Source: Chlamydiales bacterium
GTDB taxonomy: Bacteria; Chlamydiota; Chlamydiia; Chlamydiales; JAAKFR01
Length of the DNA stretch: 64,000 nucleotides
NCBI GenBank assembly: GCA_022601635.1
Contig: JAJACG010000024.1
Location: forward strand, 1-64,000
Direction: 5' to 3'
Shown here: positions 18,411 to 28,038 of the stretch, piece after piece
Layout of the letters: each line of letters starts with the position of its first letter
Position numbering within the stretch: position 1 is the first letter of the stretch
Made by a program: the position numbers and the translations under genes
The notes under the pieces: generated by a model
Databases searched by the model: none
What the model was told of the DNA's origin: nothing
Seen by the model: the letters and a program-made list of their open reading frames with translations, nothing else

Positions 18411-21400
18411 TTAAGAAGCAAACTCTTCAGCCAGACCGCAACACTTCTTGTATTTTTTTCCACTCTTGCAAGGACATAGGTCGTTTCGGCCCACTTTTGG
18501 TGAGGCTAAAAGAGGGGCAGATTTTTTTTCTGCAGGAGGCTCATTAGGCTCTTCTTCGGGTGTTTCCATGCCATCAAAGATCATCCTGTTTGTCTCCATA
18601 TTGACTTCGTTCAGGATATCTTCGAACATACCAGTCGGTGGTTGCACCTCGATTTTGAAGAGATTTTTGGCTGTTTCTGTGTGCAGACGAGCGGTTAGGT
18701 CATGAAAGAGTCTAAACGCTTCATGTTTGAATTCCATCAGAGGATCTCTTTGGGCGACTGCACGCAGGCTTACCTCTGTTCTTAGGTGATCCATAGCAAG
18801 TAGGTGCTCTTGCCACAGCTCATCTACCTTTTGTAGTATGACTCCGCGAACAGCTGCTTGTGTCTGCTTCTCATTGCCAGTTTTTTCGACCTCTTGCGCG
18901 TAAAGTTTTTCAAAGGCCGCAACCACTTTTGCTTTTGCGCGCTCTTCAAGCACATCCCTTTCGCTATGGTCATCGTCAAACTCCTCAATGGAGAAGCTGA
19001 CAGGGAAGTAGCTCAGAAGTGCTTCACAGAAGGCTTTTGGATTCCATCCACCCTCATGGCTGCGCGAAACAAAGTGTTCGCTTGCGAGCTGTTCGCACAC
19101 ATTATCGAGAAGTGTGTAGGCCTCCTCCAAAATCTCATCGCTACGCAAAATCTCATTACGGAAGTTGTAGACCTCCTGTCTCTGCTTGTTCATCACATCG
19201 TCATATTCAAGCGTGTGCTTGCGCATCATGTAGTTGCGCCCTTCGACACGTTTTTGCGCTGTCTGGATACTGCGATTGAGAATATTAGCTGAGATCGGTT
19301 CGCCCTCTGGTGGGCGGAACTTTTGGATCATCTGCGTCAGCCTAGGAGAGGCAAATAGGCGCATCAGTGGATCTTCGAAAGAGATGTAGAATTTGGAGCT
19401 ACCGGGATCACCAAGGCGTGCGCTACGTCCCAAGAGCTGGCGGTCGATGCGACGTGACTGGTGACGTGTTGTGCCGATCACATGAAGACCTCCCCGATTA
19501 GCGGCATCATCTTGCAGTTTGATGTCCGTTCCGCGACCCGCCATGTTTGTGGCAACTGTGACAGCGCCAGGCTTTCCTGCCTCAGCAATGATCTGCGCCT
19601 CATGCTCATGGTTTTTTGCATTCAAAACGGTGTGGTTGATGCTGTTTTGACGCAAAATACGTGACAGCTTTTCCGAAACTTCGACAGATTCGGTTCCCAA
19701 AAGAAGCGGCCGCCCCTTTTTGTGCATCTCCAAAATGTGAGCTAAAATAGCGTGGTACTTTTCCCGCTCTGTCATGTAGATTTCATCATTAAATTGCGAA
19801 CGAATGCACTTTCGATGGGTTGGGATCTGCAATACTTCTAGTTTGTAGATCTCTTTGAACTCATTGGCTTCAGTAATCGCTGTTCCTGTCATGCCGGCGA
19901 GCTTGTCATACATGCGGAAGTAGTTTTGTAGCGTCACTGTGGCGTAGGTCTGCGTCTCTTTTTGAATCTGCACACCCTCTTTAGCTTCGATGGCCTGATG
20001 TAGACCATCAGAGAAACGGCGACCTGGCTGTGGGCGACCTGTGTTCTCATCAATGATGACAATCTTGCCTTGATCCAAGATGTAGTCAACATCGCGCTCC
20101 ATTAAAAGGTGAGCGCGCAGCAGCTGACGTAGATTGTGAGCACGCTCTTTCCTCTTAGCATCTTCAGCATTAGCCGCAAGCTTGCGTTCTAACTTCTGCT
20201 CGTCGCTCAACTCCTCCTTCTCAATTTCAGCATACTCATGGCCAAGATCAAGCATCACAAAGTCTTCAACTGTTCCGCCAGAAACCTCTGCCCACGCAGT
20301 GATTCCCTTGTCAGTCAACTCAAAGTCATTGCTCTTTTCCTCGACGACCATCAATAGCTCAGAGATCGCTTCCGCCTTCTCATCCTTATATTGGTCGCTG
20401 TGGAAGTGGAGATCCCACTTGTCAATCTCAGCCCTCAAATCGGGATGCTCTTTAGCGCGACGCAGAAGCTTGTGATGTGGCATACCGCGATTGACAAGCC
20501 AAAGCAGGCGACATGCCTCTTTGATCTGTTTCATCTCATCCTTGCCCTGAGGTAGGGTGTCGGCTTCCAAATGGCTTCCAATCAATCTTTTAGCCTTTTG
20601 CGCCAGTGCATTGCATAGATCGCGCTGCATCTTGACCAAGAGGGCAGCACCATCTTTGAGCTGATCATACATCTGCATGCTCTCAGGCACAGGACCAGAA
20701 ATAATAAGAGGTGTTCTTGCCTCATCGATCAAGATAGAGTCGATTTCATCGATGATAGCAAAGAAATAACCGCGCTGAACCTGCTGCTCCTTAGTGGAGG
20801 CCATTGAGTTGTCGCGTAAGTAGTCAAAACCAAATTCAGAGGCTGTTCCATAGACAACATCTGCTTTGTAGACTTCGCGTCTTGAGTGCATTGGTGTAGC
20901 ATTGGTCAATACAGAGGTGGTCAAACCGAGCCAGCGCAAGATGGATCCGACCCACTGACAGTCACGCTGGCAGAGGTAGTCGTTGACGGTGACAAGATGG
21001 ACGGGCTTACCGCTAAGGGCGTTGAGATAGAGCGGCAGTGCAGCGGTGAGTGTCTTCCCCTCGCCTGTCTGCATCTCAGAAATGTGGCCGTAGTGCATGG
21101 CAGTAGCACCCAAAATTTGCACATCGTAGGGCACCATATCCCACTGCTGATCATAACCGGAGACGTGAACATCGGTTCCGCACATACGGCGGCAAGCTGT
21201 TTTGACAACAGCATATGCTTCAGGAAGCAGGGAGTCGAGCGACTCTCCATCGGCAAAACGCTGCTTAAATTCAGCTGTTTTGGCCTTTACCTCTTCGTCA
21301 GAGAGGGATTGATATTGCTCATCATAGCTATTGACTTTTGTCACAAGACGTCTGAGTCGTTTGACAGTGCGCTCCTGAGAGCTGCCGAAAATTTTCTTAA

Positions 21401-21413
21401 ATAGTCCCAACAT
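18411..21413 (-). CDS. secA: Preprotein translocase ATPase SecA
   Basis: MQTGEGKTLTAALPLYLNAL; DEARTPLIISG; C-terminal SEC-C NDLCPCKSGKKYKKCCG. Confidence 0.98.
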   Translation of the reverse strand: MLGLFKKIFGSSQERTVKRLRRLVTKVNSYDEQYQSLSDEEVKAKTAEFKQRFADGESLDSLLPEAYAVVKTACRRMCGTDVHVSGYDQQWDMVPYDVQILGATAMHYGHISEMQTGEGKTLTAALPLYLNALSGKPVHLVTVNDYLCQRDCQWVGSILRWLGLTTSVLTNATPMHSRREVYKADVVYGTASEFGFDYLRDNSMASTKEQQVQRGYFFAIIDEIDSILIDEARTPLIISGPVPESMQMYDQLKDGAALLVKMQRDLCNALAQKAKRLIGSHLEADTLPQGKDEMKQIKEACRLLWLVNRGMPHHKLLRRAKEHPDLRAEIDKWDLHFHSDQYKDEKAEAISELLMVVEEKSNDFELTDKGITAWAEVSGGTVEDFVMLDLGHEYAEIEKEELSDEQKLERKLAANAEDAKRKERAHNLRQLLRAHLLMERDVDYILDQGKIVIIDENTGRPQPGRRFSDGLHQAIEAKEGVQIQKETQTYATVTLQNYFRMYDKLAGMTGTAITEANEFKEIYKLEVLQIPTHRKCIRSQFNDEIYMTEREKYHAILAHILEMHKKGRPLLLGTESVEVSEKLSRILRQNSINHTVLNAKNHEHEAQIIAEAGKPGAVTVATNMAGRGTDIKLQDDAANRGGLHVIGTTRHQSRRIDRQLLGRSARLGDPGSSKFYISFEDPLMRLFASPRLTQMIQKFRPPEGEPISANILNRSIQTAQKRVEGRNYMMRKHTLEYDDVMNKQRQEVYNFRNEILRSDEILEEAYTLLDNVCEQLASEHFVSRSHEGGWNPKAFCEALLSYFPVSFSIEEFDDDHSERDVLEERAKAKVVAAFEKLYAQEVEKTGNEKQTQAAVRGVILQKVDELWQEHLLAMDHLRTEVSLRAVAQRDPLMEFKHEAFRLFHDLTARLHTETAKNLFKIEVQPPTGMFEDILNEVNMETNRMIFDGMETPEEEPNEPPAEKKSAPLLASPKVGRNDLCPCKSGKKYKKCCGLAEEFAS

Positions 21414-21449
21414 AGCGGCCATTATAGAGAAGTCTCCACCATTTGGCAA

Positions 21450-21938
21450 CTACTGAAACAGTGCCAGAATCTCCCTTTGCATGGAGGCGACCTCTCGCAT
21501 TCTAGTGCGGCGGATATATAGCTGATGATAGAGAAAGTCGCAGTCTTCTTGCTGAATAACTAAGAAGCGGCCAATGCCCCAAAAAATAGCGAGAAGATTC
21601 TCTCCATCATGAGCAATAATTAATTTTTTATTTCCCCAGTTATAGTTGAAGGGGTTTTTTTGAATACAAACTGGCTGAGGCAGTCGCACACTCTTTGGCA
21701 AGAAGCTGCGCAAATGACTCTCCAATAGGGTTGTTTTTCCTGGGATCCTTAAAATAGCTATGGCAGTGAGTGCTGCTGCGGTGCAGATGGAGATAACAAC
21801 CCATTTTCTTGTTTGCAAAATGCCCCTATAATGCAGAGCAAGCGTAGCAGCGATGGTCGCGATCACCGTTGAAATAAGCATTGCTTTAATTTCCCAGGGG
21901 CAAACAGTTTGCGTGTGAAGTTTTCTAGAGATATGCAT
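21450..21938 (-). CDS. Uncharacterised protein with two N-terminal TM segments
   Basis: ORF between secA and TPR gene, same strand. Confidence 0.45.
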   Translation of the reverse strand: MHISRKLHTQTVCPWEIKAMLISTVIATIAATLALHYRGILQTRKWVVISICTAAALTAIAILRIPGKTTLLESHLRSFLPKSVRLPQPVCIQKNPFNYNWGNKKLIIAHDGENLLAIFWGIGRFLVIQQEDCDFLYHQLYIRRTRMREVASMQREILALFQ

Positions 21939-21943
21939 CCCAA

Positions 21944-23251
21944 CTATGCTACCAAAGTGTGAATAACGCAGGTAGGGGTAAGTGGGGTTTGAGATCGCAA
22001 CTTGCGCATAGCACTCTGTCTGCGTTGGCGACTTTCTCTATCTTGATCATTGGCTGCAAGAGCTTTTTGGATCTCGTAGGCGCGTTTAAAGTTGCCAATG
22101 CGCGCTTCACAGGCACTCAATATCTCCCAAGTGATACTATTTGATTCAATATTGAGAGCGATATGTGCATAGTTGATTGCTTGATCTTGTGAGAGTGAAG
22201 TGGACATTCCAACGCCAAACATCCATGCAAGAGCGCGGTAGCCGTTAGGGTTTGAGGGATACTCCTCAATGATTCTTCTGTAACTTTTTTCCGCCTCTTC
22301 CCACTTCTCCTGTTTCTCTTGAGCATAGCCTAAGTAGGCCAAAATCTTTGGCGAAGCCTTTTTGACGGCTAATTCATTGAAGTAGTGTTCTGCAAATTCA
22401 TACTTGCTCACATTTGTCGCGCAAATGCCAGCAGCAAGAAGGAGTCTAGAATCTTTGCGCTCCCAGAGGGGGCCAGATTGATATAGGTGAAGCGCTCGCC
22501 TATGTTCCCCACGCTCCTGTAAGCAGCTGCCTAGCCCAAGTAGGGCGGCGATATCCATCGAATCTTGCTCCAAAAGGCGTTTGAAGAGCTCCTCAGCCTC
22601 AGCCAAGTTTCCAAAGCGTCTGTAAGCGTGACCAAGTTGAATCAGAAGCTTGTGGCTGGAAAAGCCGAGCTCAATCGCTCTTGTGTAGTAGGCAATTGTT
22701 TGTGCAAAATCTTTCAACTCAAAATGAGCCCACGCAGCGAGGGAAAAGAGTTTGCCTACCTCTGTCTGCACAAGCCACGGCTGTAGCATTTCAATTGCTT
22801 GTCGCGGATAACCGCTCTGCAAGAGTGCGCTAGCGTAGGCGTAGACATCTGATTCGCTCCGCATGATAGCACGACAGCTCTCAAAGGCCTTCAAAGCCTC
22901 TTTTGCTTTTCCCCTTTTAAGCAAAATTTTTCCAAGCTCTAAAGTAAAAATAAGCTCATGAGGAAAGTGAGAGCGCGCTTTTATAGCCTTTTGCTGCGCC
23001 TCTTTGTACGCCTTCTTCTGACGTAAAATCTGGATTTCAAAAAGCGCTGCCTTTTTTCCACCGCGCTTATTTTCCAAGAGCGGAATGAGCAGCGCTGTTG
23101 CAAGGTCCCACTCTTCCAAAGAGATGTGATTCGAGATCTGCCCGAGTGTTTTTTGTACGCTGATAGTAGAGAGTCGAGCACTTTTCACCCAATGGCGGAA
23201 AGCGATGTAAACAATGCTCGAAATTGTGACTACTGCACAAACAATAAACAT
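21944..23251 (-). CDS. Membrane-anchored TPR protein
   Basis: N-terminal TM, many TPR-like repeats (e.g. AYRRFGNLAEAEELFKRLLEQDSMDIAALLGLG). Confidence 0.8.
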   Translation of the reverse strand: MFIVCAVVTISSIVYIAFRHWVKSARLSTISVQKTLGQISNHISLEEWDLATALLIPLLENKRGGKKAALFEIQILRQKKAYKEAQQKAIKARSHFPHELIFTLELGKILLKRGKAKEALKAFESCRAIMRSESDVYAYASALLQSGYPRQAIEMLQPWLVQTEVGKLFSLAAWAHFELKDFAQTIAYYTRAIELGFSSHKLLIQLGHAYRRFGNLAEAEELFKRLLEQDSMDIAALLGLGSCLQERGEHRRALHLYQSGPLWERKDSRLLLAAGICATNVSKYEFAEHYFNELAVKKASPKILAYLGYAQEKQEKWEEAEKSYRRIIEEYPSNPNGYRALAWMFGVGMSTSLSQDQAINYAHIALNIESNSITWEILSACEARIGNFKRAYEIQKALAANDQDRESRQRRQSAMRKLRSQTPLTPTCVIHTLVA

Positions 23252-23276
23252 AGAAATTTGTGAATAGCAAATAAAT

Positions 23277-24149
23277 TTAAAGTGGTCTAGCTAAAAATTG
23301 GCCCATTAAACAGCGTGTTTCAAGATGCGCTTTCGAATTAGCAATAATATTAGGATCAAGTTCCACACTGTCAGGCTCAAAGAGTAAAATGAGTGCGGAG
23401 CCACCAAATGAGAAAAATCCCTTCTCATATCCCTCACGGGCCCCTTTTCCTACATCAAAGGTTTGATGGATAGAGCCGACATTAGTTGCACCAACCTCTA
23501 TCATCAGTAGTTTGCCCACTTCTGTTTGGATCTGAGTGATCATCCGTTTGTTTTCAGTTAGCTTGTGGATATTTTGTTTTAGAGCAAGCGGATTAACGGA
23601 AAAAAGAGGGCCGTTGATTAGCTTAGCTTGTGCGGGTGTTCCGGCGCAGGGGAAATGGAATCTGTGATAGTCAACAGGAGCGAGTCTTCCAAAAACTGCG
23701 GAGCCATTTTGGTATTGTTTGGCAAGTTTTGTATCTTGCAATAGAGAGGGGAGTGAAAATTTTTGTCCTTTGACGAAGAAGCCATCGCATTCGGCTATAT
23801 TTTGATAGGCGAGGTAGCGACCATCAGCTGGCATGCAGATTTTACTACAGATGGGGCGCGCCTCTTTGCGAAGCCGGCGCACGAAAAAGTCATTGAATGA
23901 AGTGAATTGGTTGGGGTGCTTTTCAAACTCTGATGCGTCGATGTCGAATTTGCGAATAAAGGGGACAATTTTTGCCTTTGTCCAGGGGAGATTTTGGCAG
24001 CTTCCGTAGAGTTTTGAGATAGCGGGGAGGCGGCAGATTACATTCTTGAGAAGGCGGCTGAGAGGGTTTTTGGCGTAAAGTAGTTTGAGTGCTGTTTCGC
24101 AATAGACCTGTTCATCGACTTCTTTGCCTGTTTTATTGTCTATGATCAC
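23277..24149 (-). CDS. psd: Phosphatidylserine decarboxylase
   Basis: FSFGGSALILLFEPDSV (LGST-type cleavage region); LAPVDYHRFHFPCAG. Confidence 0.93.
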   Translation of the reverse strand: MIIDNKTGKEVDEQVYCETALKLLYAKNPLSRLLKNVICRLPAISKLYGSCQNLPWTKAKIVPFIRKFDIDASEFEKHPNQFTSFNDFFVRRLRKEARPICSKICMPADGRYLAYQNIAECDGFFVKGQKFSLPSLLQDTKLAKQYQNGSAVFGRLAPVDYHRFHFPCAGTPAQAKLINGPLFSVNPLALKQNIHKLTENKRMITQIQTEVGKLLMIEVGATNVGSIHQTFDVGKGAREGYEKGFFSFGGSALILLFEPDSVELDPNIIANSKAHLETRCLMGQFLARPL

Positions 24150-24328
24150 GAGCGAGCCCTCTCTGCTTTTTTACCAACTTGGTTGAAAAAACGCACCTCT
24201 TCCAAAAATTCAGAGGAGAAGTGGTGAGCAAGTTGTTCAGGGCTTGCAGAAGTAGTAGCAGCAGCCTTCTCATCACGCTCCTGCGTTTGGAAGATATTTG
24301 ACAAAGACTTCAAGGCGTCCGTAGACAT
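24146..24328 (-). CDS. Small hypothetical protein overlapping psd start
   Basis: 60-aa ORF with 4-nt start/stop overlap to psd. Confidence 0.4.
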   Translation of the reverse strand: MSTDALKSLSNIFQTQERDEKAAATTSASPEQLAHHFSSEFLEEVRFFNQVGKKAERARS

Positions 24329-24728
24329 CAGCTAATAGAGATTCAGATTCTTGACTATTAGAAATATTGGATAGATAGAGGTTTAGGCTATGTTTGTTAA
24401 GCGAGTCGAGGAGGTTTGCGTAGGTGCCAAAGGGGTTTTGACCTGATGAGTCGGCGTTATAGTTGGGTTCACCAAGTTGCTCAAGGCGCTGACCATGCTG
24501 CTTGAGAAAGTCGATTAGATTCCCTAGAATTTGCTTAAAGTTTTGAATATCGCTTTTTAGATCGGGGCCATCGTCATAGAGATCAACCATTAGCTTCTGC
24601 ATACTAGCAGTGAACTCATCTAAGTATTGATGCGCTTCTTTGATCAAATTTCGATCATCATCAGATAGGGAAGAGCCTAGATTTTCTGGCGGTTGAAATG
24701 AGGGTTGATTGGGGTTAATTGGATTCAT
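24273..24728 (-). CDS. Hypothetical soluble helical protein
   Basis: ORF from MNPINPNQPSFQPPENLGSSL; same strand as psd, upstream. Confidence 0.5.
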   Translation of the reverse strand: MNPINPNQPSFQPPENLGSSLSDDDRNLIKEAHQYLDEFTASMQKLMVDLYDDGPDLKSDIQNFKQILGNLIDFLKQHGQRLEQLGEPNYNADSSGQNPFGTYANLLDSLNKHSLNLYLSNISNSQESESLLADVYGRLEVFVKYLPNAGA

Positions 24729-24784
24729 AGTATTACTTATAACCATTTCTTGTGATTTTGCAACTGATTTGCTATTATGTGACC

Positions 24785-26104
24785 GTGAATTTTGTCCATA
24801 GACCCTATCAGAAAGGAGAGACAATTGCTGCCCTCGCTACGGCTGTAGGAGAGGGAGGCATTGCTATTATTCGCATCAGTGGCGATGAAGCTATTGCTGT
24901 TGCTGATGCTATTTTTTCAAAAAAAGTCTCCTCTTTTAAGAGTCACACTGTGCACCACGGCTTTGTTACTGATGGAAAAAAGCGGATAGATGAAGCGCTT
25001 TTAATCGTCATGAGAGCGCCGCGTAGCTATACGGGCGAGGAGACAGTCGAAATCCAATGCCACGGTGGTCGCCTTGCTGCTACGGCTGTTTTAGAGGCGG
25101 CGCTGCAACATGGTGCAAGGCCTGCTGAACCAGGAGAGTTTACTTGCCGCGCCTTTTTGAATGGCAAGCTAGATCTGGCACAAGCTGAAGCGGTTCAAGA
25201 GTTGATTGCAGCCAAATCACGCGCAGGATTTGCCTCTGCTCAAAACCATCTGGAGGGCGCTCTTTCTAAGGAGATTCTGCTCTTTCAAAGGGAGCTCACG
25301 CAGATTGCTGCCATCTTGGAGGCGTGGGTAGATTTTCCTGAAGAGGGCTTGGAGTTTGCCACCAAAGAGGAGATGATCGCCGATATCGATGCGCTCCTGC
25401 AGCGGATGCGCCATCTATGGCAGACATTTGAGGAGGGGCAGCGGCTGAGCAGCGGAATCTCACTCACTCTTGTTGGCGCTCCTAATGCTGGCAAGAGCTC
25501 GCTTCTCAACGCTCTTCTTCGCAAAGAGCGCGCTATTGTGACCAAGATTGCTGGAACAACCAGAGATCTTGTACAGGAGGAGTTTGTGCTAGATGGCGTG
25601 CTCTTCCATATCACCGATACGGCAGGCATCAGGAAGAGTGAAGATCTGGTTGAAAGGGAGGGGATCCGCCGCTCATTTGAAGCGATGGAGAGAAGTGATA
25701 TCACACTACTTGTTGTTGATGCAACTAATCCTGATTTGCTTGAATGTGAGCCTACTTTTACAGTGTGGAACAAGTGTGATCTCGCCTCAGTCCCGAAGGG
25801 TGAGCTTGCTATTTCTGCCAAAGAGGGCGAGGGATTGGCAGAGTTAAAAAGACGTCTTTTGGAGTGTGTCAAAAATGTGCAGCCCAGTGATTTGGTGTTG
25901 ACGCATAAGAGACACTATGTGGCGCTTGGTGAGTCGATAGAGGCTCTGCTGCGGCTGCGTGAAGGGTTGCTTGGCTCTCTTTCTCCTGAGTTTTTGAATC
26001 AAGATGCGAGAGAGGCTTTGAAACAGCTGGGGCTCATCATCGGCCAAGATGTTTCGGAGGAGATTTTGAGCTCCATCTTTTCAACCTTTTGTGTGGGCAA
26101 ATGA
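24785..26104 (+). CDS. mnmE: tRNA modification GTPase MnmE
   Basis: GAPNAGKSSLLNALL, DTAGIR, C-terminal FSTFCVGK; GTG start at 24785. Confidence 0.97.
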   Translation: MNFVHRPYQKGETIAALATAVGEGGIAIIRISGDEAIAVADAIFSKKVSSFKSHTVHHGFVTDGKKRIDEALLIVMRAPRSYTGEETVEIQCHGGRLAATAVLEAALQHGARPAEPGEFTCRAFLNGKLDLAQAEAVQELIAAKSRAGFASAQNHLEGALSKEILLFQRELTQIAAILEAWVDFPEEGLEFATKEEMIADIDALLQRMRHLWQTFEEGQRLSSGISLTLVGAPNAGKSSLLNALLRKERAIVTKIAGTTRDLVQEEFVLDGVLFHITDTAGIRKSEDLVEREGIRRSFEAMERSDITLLVVDATNPDLLECEPTFTVWNKCDLASVPKGELAISAKEGEGLAELKRRLLECVKNVQPSDLVLTHKRHYVALGESIEALLRLREGLLGSLSPEFLNQDAREALKQLGLIIGQDVSEEILSSIFSTFCVGK

Positions 26105-26703
26105 CGCCGGAGCGAATTGAGCAGATCTTGAATGAACACTTTCCCGATCCTCAGATTCCGCTTTTGCACCACTCTAATTACACGCTTTTGGTTGCAACGC
26201 TGCTTTCTGCTCAATCGACAGATGCGAAGGTTAATGAGATTACGCCCACACTTTTTGCGAGGGCAGATAGTCCGCAAAAGATGGTGGAGTTGTCTGTTGA
26301 TGAGATTGAAACGATTATCAAACCAATTGGACTTTCACCGACAAAGGCGCGCAATATCCACGCACTTTCTAAAAAGTTGATTGAGAGCTTTGGTGGGGAG
26401 GTTCCTGATAGCTTTGAGGGGTTGGAGAGTCTTCCAGGTGTTGGGCATAAAACAGCATCTTGCGTGATGATTCACGCTTTTAAAAAGCCTGCCTTCCCGG
26501 TGGATACGCACATCTTTCGCTGCGCTAGAAGGTGGGAGCTTTCTGAGGGGCAGAGTGTAGAAAAGGTAGAAGAGGATTTAAAAAAACTATTTGCAAAAGA
26601 GCGTTGGGAAAAGCTCCATTTGCAGATGATTTACTTTGCGAGAAAGTATTGTCCTGCGAAAAAGCATAATTCCGATAATTGTCCGATTTGCCGCGAACTT
26701 TGA
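26089..26703 (+). CDS. nth: Endonuclease III
   Basis: LPGVGHKTASCVM HhH, VDTHIFR, C-terminal FeS cysteines CPAKKHNSDNCPICREL. Confidence 0.95.
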   Translation: MCGQMTPERIEQILNEHFPDPQIPLLHHSNYTLLVATLLSAQSTDAKVNEITPTLFARADSPQKMVELSVDEIETIIKPIGLSPTKARNIHALSKKLIESFGGEVPDSFEGLESLPGVGHKTASCVMIHAFKKPAFPVDTHIFRCARRWELSEGQSVEKVEEDLKKLFAKERWEKLHLQMIYFARKYCPAKKHNSDNCPICREL

Positions 26704-26778
26704 TTTTATTGATAGGCTCTGTTAGAATGGATGGTATGATGAACGAAATGATCATCAGATCCGTCCTGTCTACAATTA

Positions 26779-26796
26779 TTGTCCCGCAGGGGACAA
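26779..26796. promoter_or_regulatory. Perfect 7-bp stem-loop TTGTCCC-GCAG-GGGACAA in the nth-brnQ intergenic region
   Basis: Inverted repeat read directly; no clear U-tract follows, so function unknown. Confidence 0.3.
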
Positions 26797-26856
26797 CAGA
26801 TTGCGCTATTCTATTTTAATTTATTTTTATAACACGAAACTTAAGGAGAAGGAGAG

Positions 26857-28020
26857 ATGAAAACCCAATCTGGGAAGCCATCGATCTTAGCGACAGGACT
26901 TGCAATGTTTGCCATGTTTTTTGGGGCGGGGAACGTTGTTTTCCCCCTAGCTCTAGGGCAGGTAAGTATGGATCAAAACTTTTGGGGCATCATAGGGATG
27001 ACCCTTACTGCTGTTTTAGTACCTTTGATGGGTACCATGGCAATGCTGCTCTTCGATGGAGATTACAATAAATTTTTTCAACGCGTAGGTAAGCTGCCGG
27101 GATTTTTTCTTGTGGCCCTCATTTTGGCTGTAATTGGCCCATTTGGTGGAGTGCCGCGCTGTATCACGATATCTTACGCGACTTTGGCTCCCTTCTTGGG
27201 GGGCATTCCTGGCGTCAATTTGGTTACTTTCAGTGCGTTAAATGCCATATTGATTTTTATCTTCACGGTACGTCCGGGCAAGATTTTGAATGTGATAGGG
27301 AAATTTTTGACACCGGTTCTGCTGCTTTCGTTAGCGGTGATTGTATTCAAGGGGATTTTTGGCATCCCGCACGCGGGTGAGAGTGGTTTGACTCGTTGGG
27401 AGACCTTTTCTACAGGCTTTTTGTCGGGTTATAACACAATGGACCTTTTGGCTACCTTCTTCTTTAGTTCTGTGGTGCTGCTCTGCTTGCGCGACGGTGT
27501 TAAGGATGGCAACAAGACCAAACTGATGAAGGTTGCTGGAATTGGGGGCTTGATTGCCGCTTCGCTTTTGACGGCGATCTATGTGAGCTTCTCCTATTTG
27601 GCGGCAGCATACAGCGCTAAACTAGGTGGAGTGCAGGGTCATGAGATGTTGGGAGCGCTGGCGCGTCAGCTGCTTGGCCCTTACGCTGGCTTGATTGTAG
27701 CTATCACTGTTTTCTTCGCCTGTTTGACAACGGAGATTGCGCTTGCGGCTGTGGCGAGTAGATTTTTGTCGGAAAATGTGACACGTAATAGGTTGCCCTA
27801 TGCGGCGGCACTTGGAGCTGTGCTCTTTGTTTCGTTTCTAGTATCGACATTGAATTTTACAGGAATTGCTGCCTTTTTGACGCCTATTTTGCAGCTCTGC
27901 TACCCGGCGTTGATTGCGCTAGCACTGGTCAATATTGTCTATAAGGTGTGGCGTTTTCAGCCTGTAAAATTGATTTTCTATGGGACACTGCTCGCAACCC
28001 TAGCAGTAAAACTTTTCTAG
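26857..28020 (+). CDS. brnQ: Branched-chain amino acid transporter BrnQ
   Basis: MFFGAGNVVFPLALGQ motif; polytopic protein. Confidence 0.92.
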   Translation: MKTQSGKPSILATGLAMFAMFFGAGNVVFPLALGQVSMDQNFWGIIGMTLTAVLVPLMGTMAMLLFDGDYNKFFQRVGKLPGFFLVALILAVIGPFGGVPRCITISYATLAPFLGGIPGVNLVTFSALNAILIFIFTVRPGKILNVIGKFLTPVLLLSLAVIVFKGIFGIPHAGESGLTRWETFSTGFLSGYNTMDLLATFFFSSVVLLCLRDGVKDGNKTKLMKVAGIGGLIAASLLTAIYVSFSYLAAAYSAKLGGVQGHEMLGALARQLLGPYAGLIVAITVFFACLTTEIALAAVASRFLSENVTRNRLPYAAALGAVLFVSFLVSTLNFTGIAAFLTPILQLCYPALIALALVNIVYKVWRFQPVKLIFYGTLLATLAVKLF

Positions 28021-28038
28021 TCTTATAATGCGAAGGTT

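Noticed and set aside
18858-19292. 144-aa plus-strand ORF antisense to secA
   Set aside because: Antisense shadow of a conserved gene; no independent support.
25285-25872. 195-aa minus-strand ORF antisense to mnmE
   Set aside because: Ser-rich shadow ORF opposite the conserved GTPase.
26779-26796. TTGTCCC-GCAG-GGGACAA hairpin as an intrinsic terminator of nth
   Set aside because: Not followed by a T-rich tract on either strand; kept only as an unassigned stem-loop.
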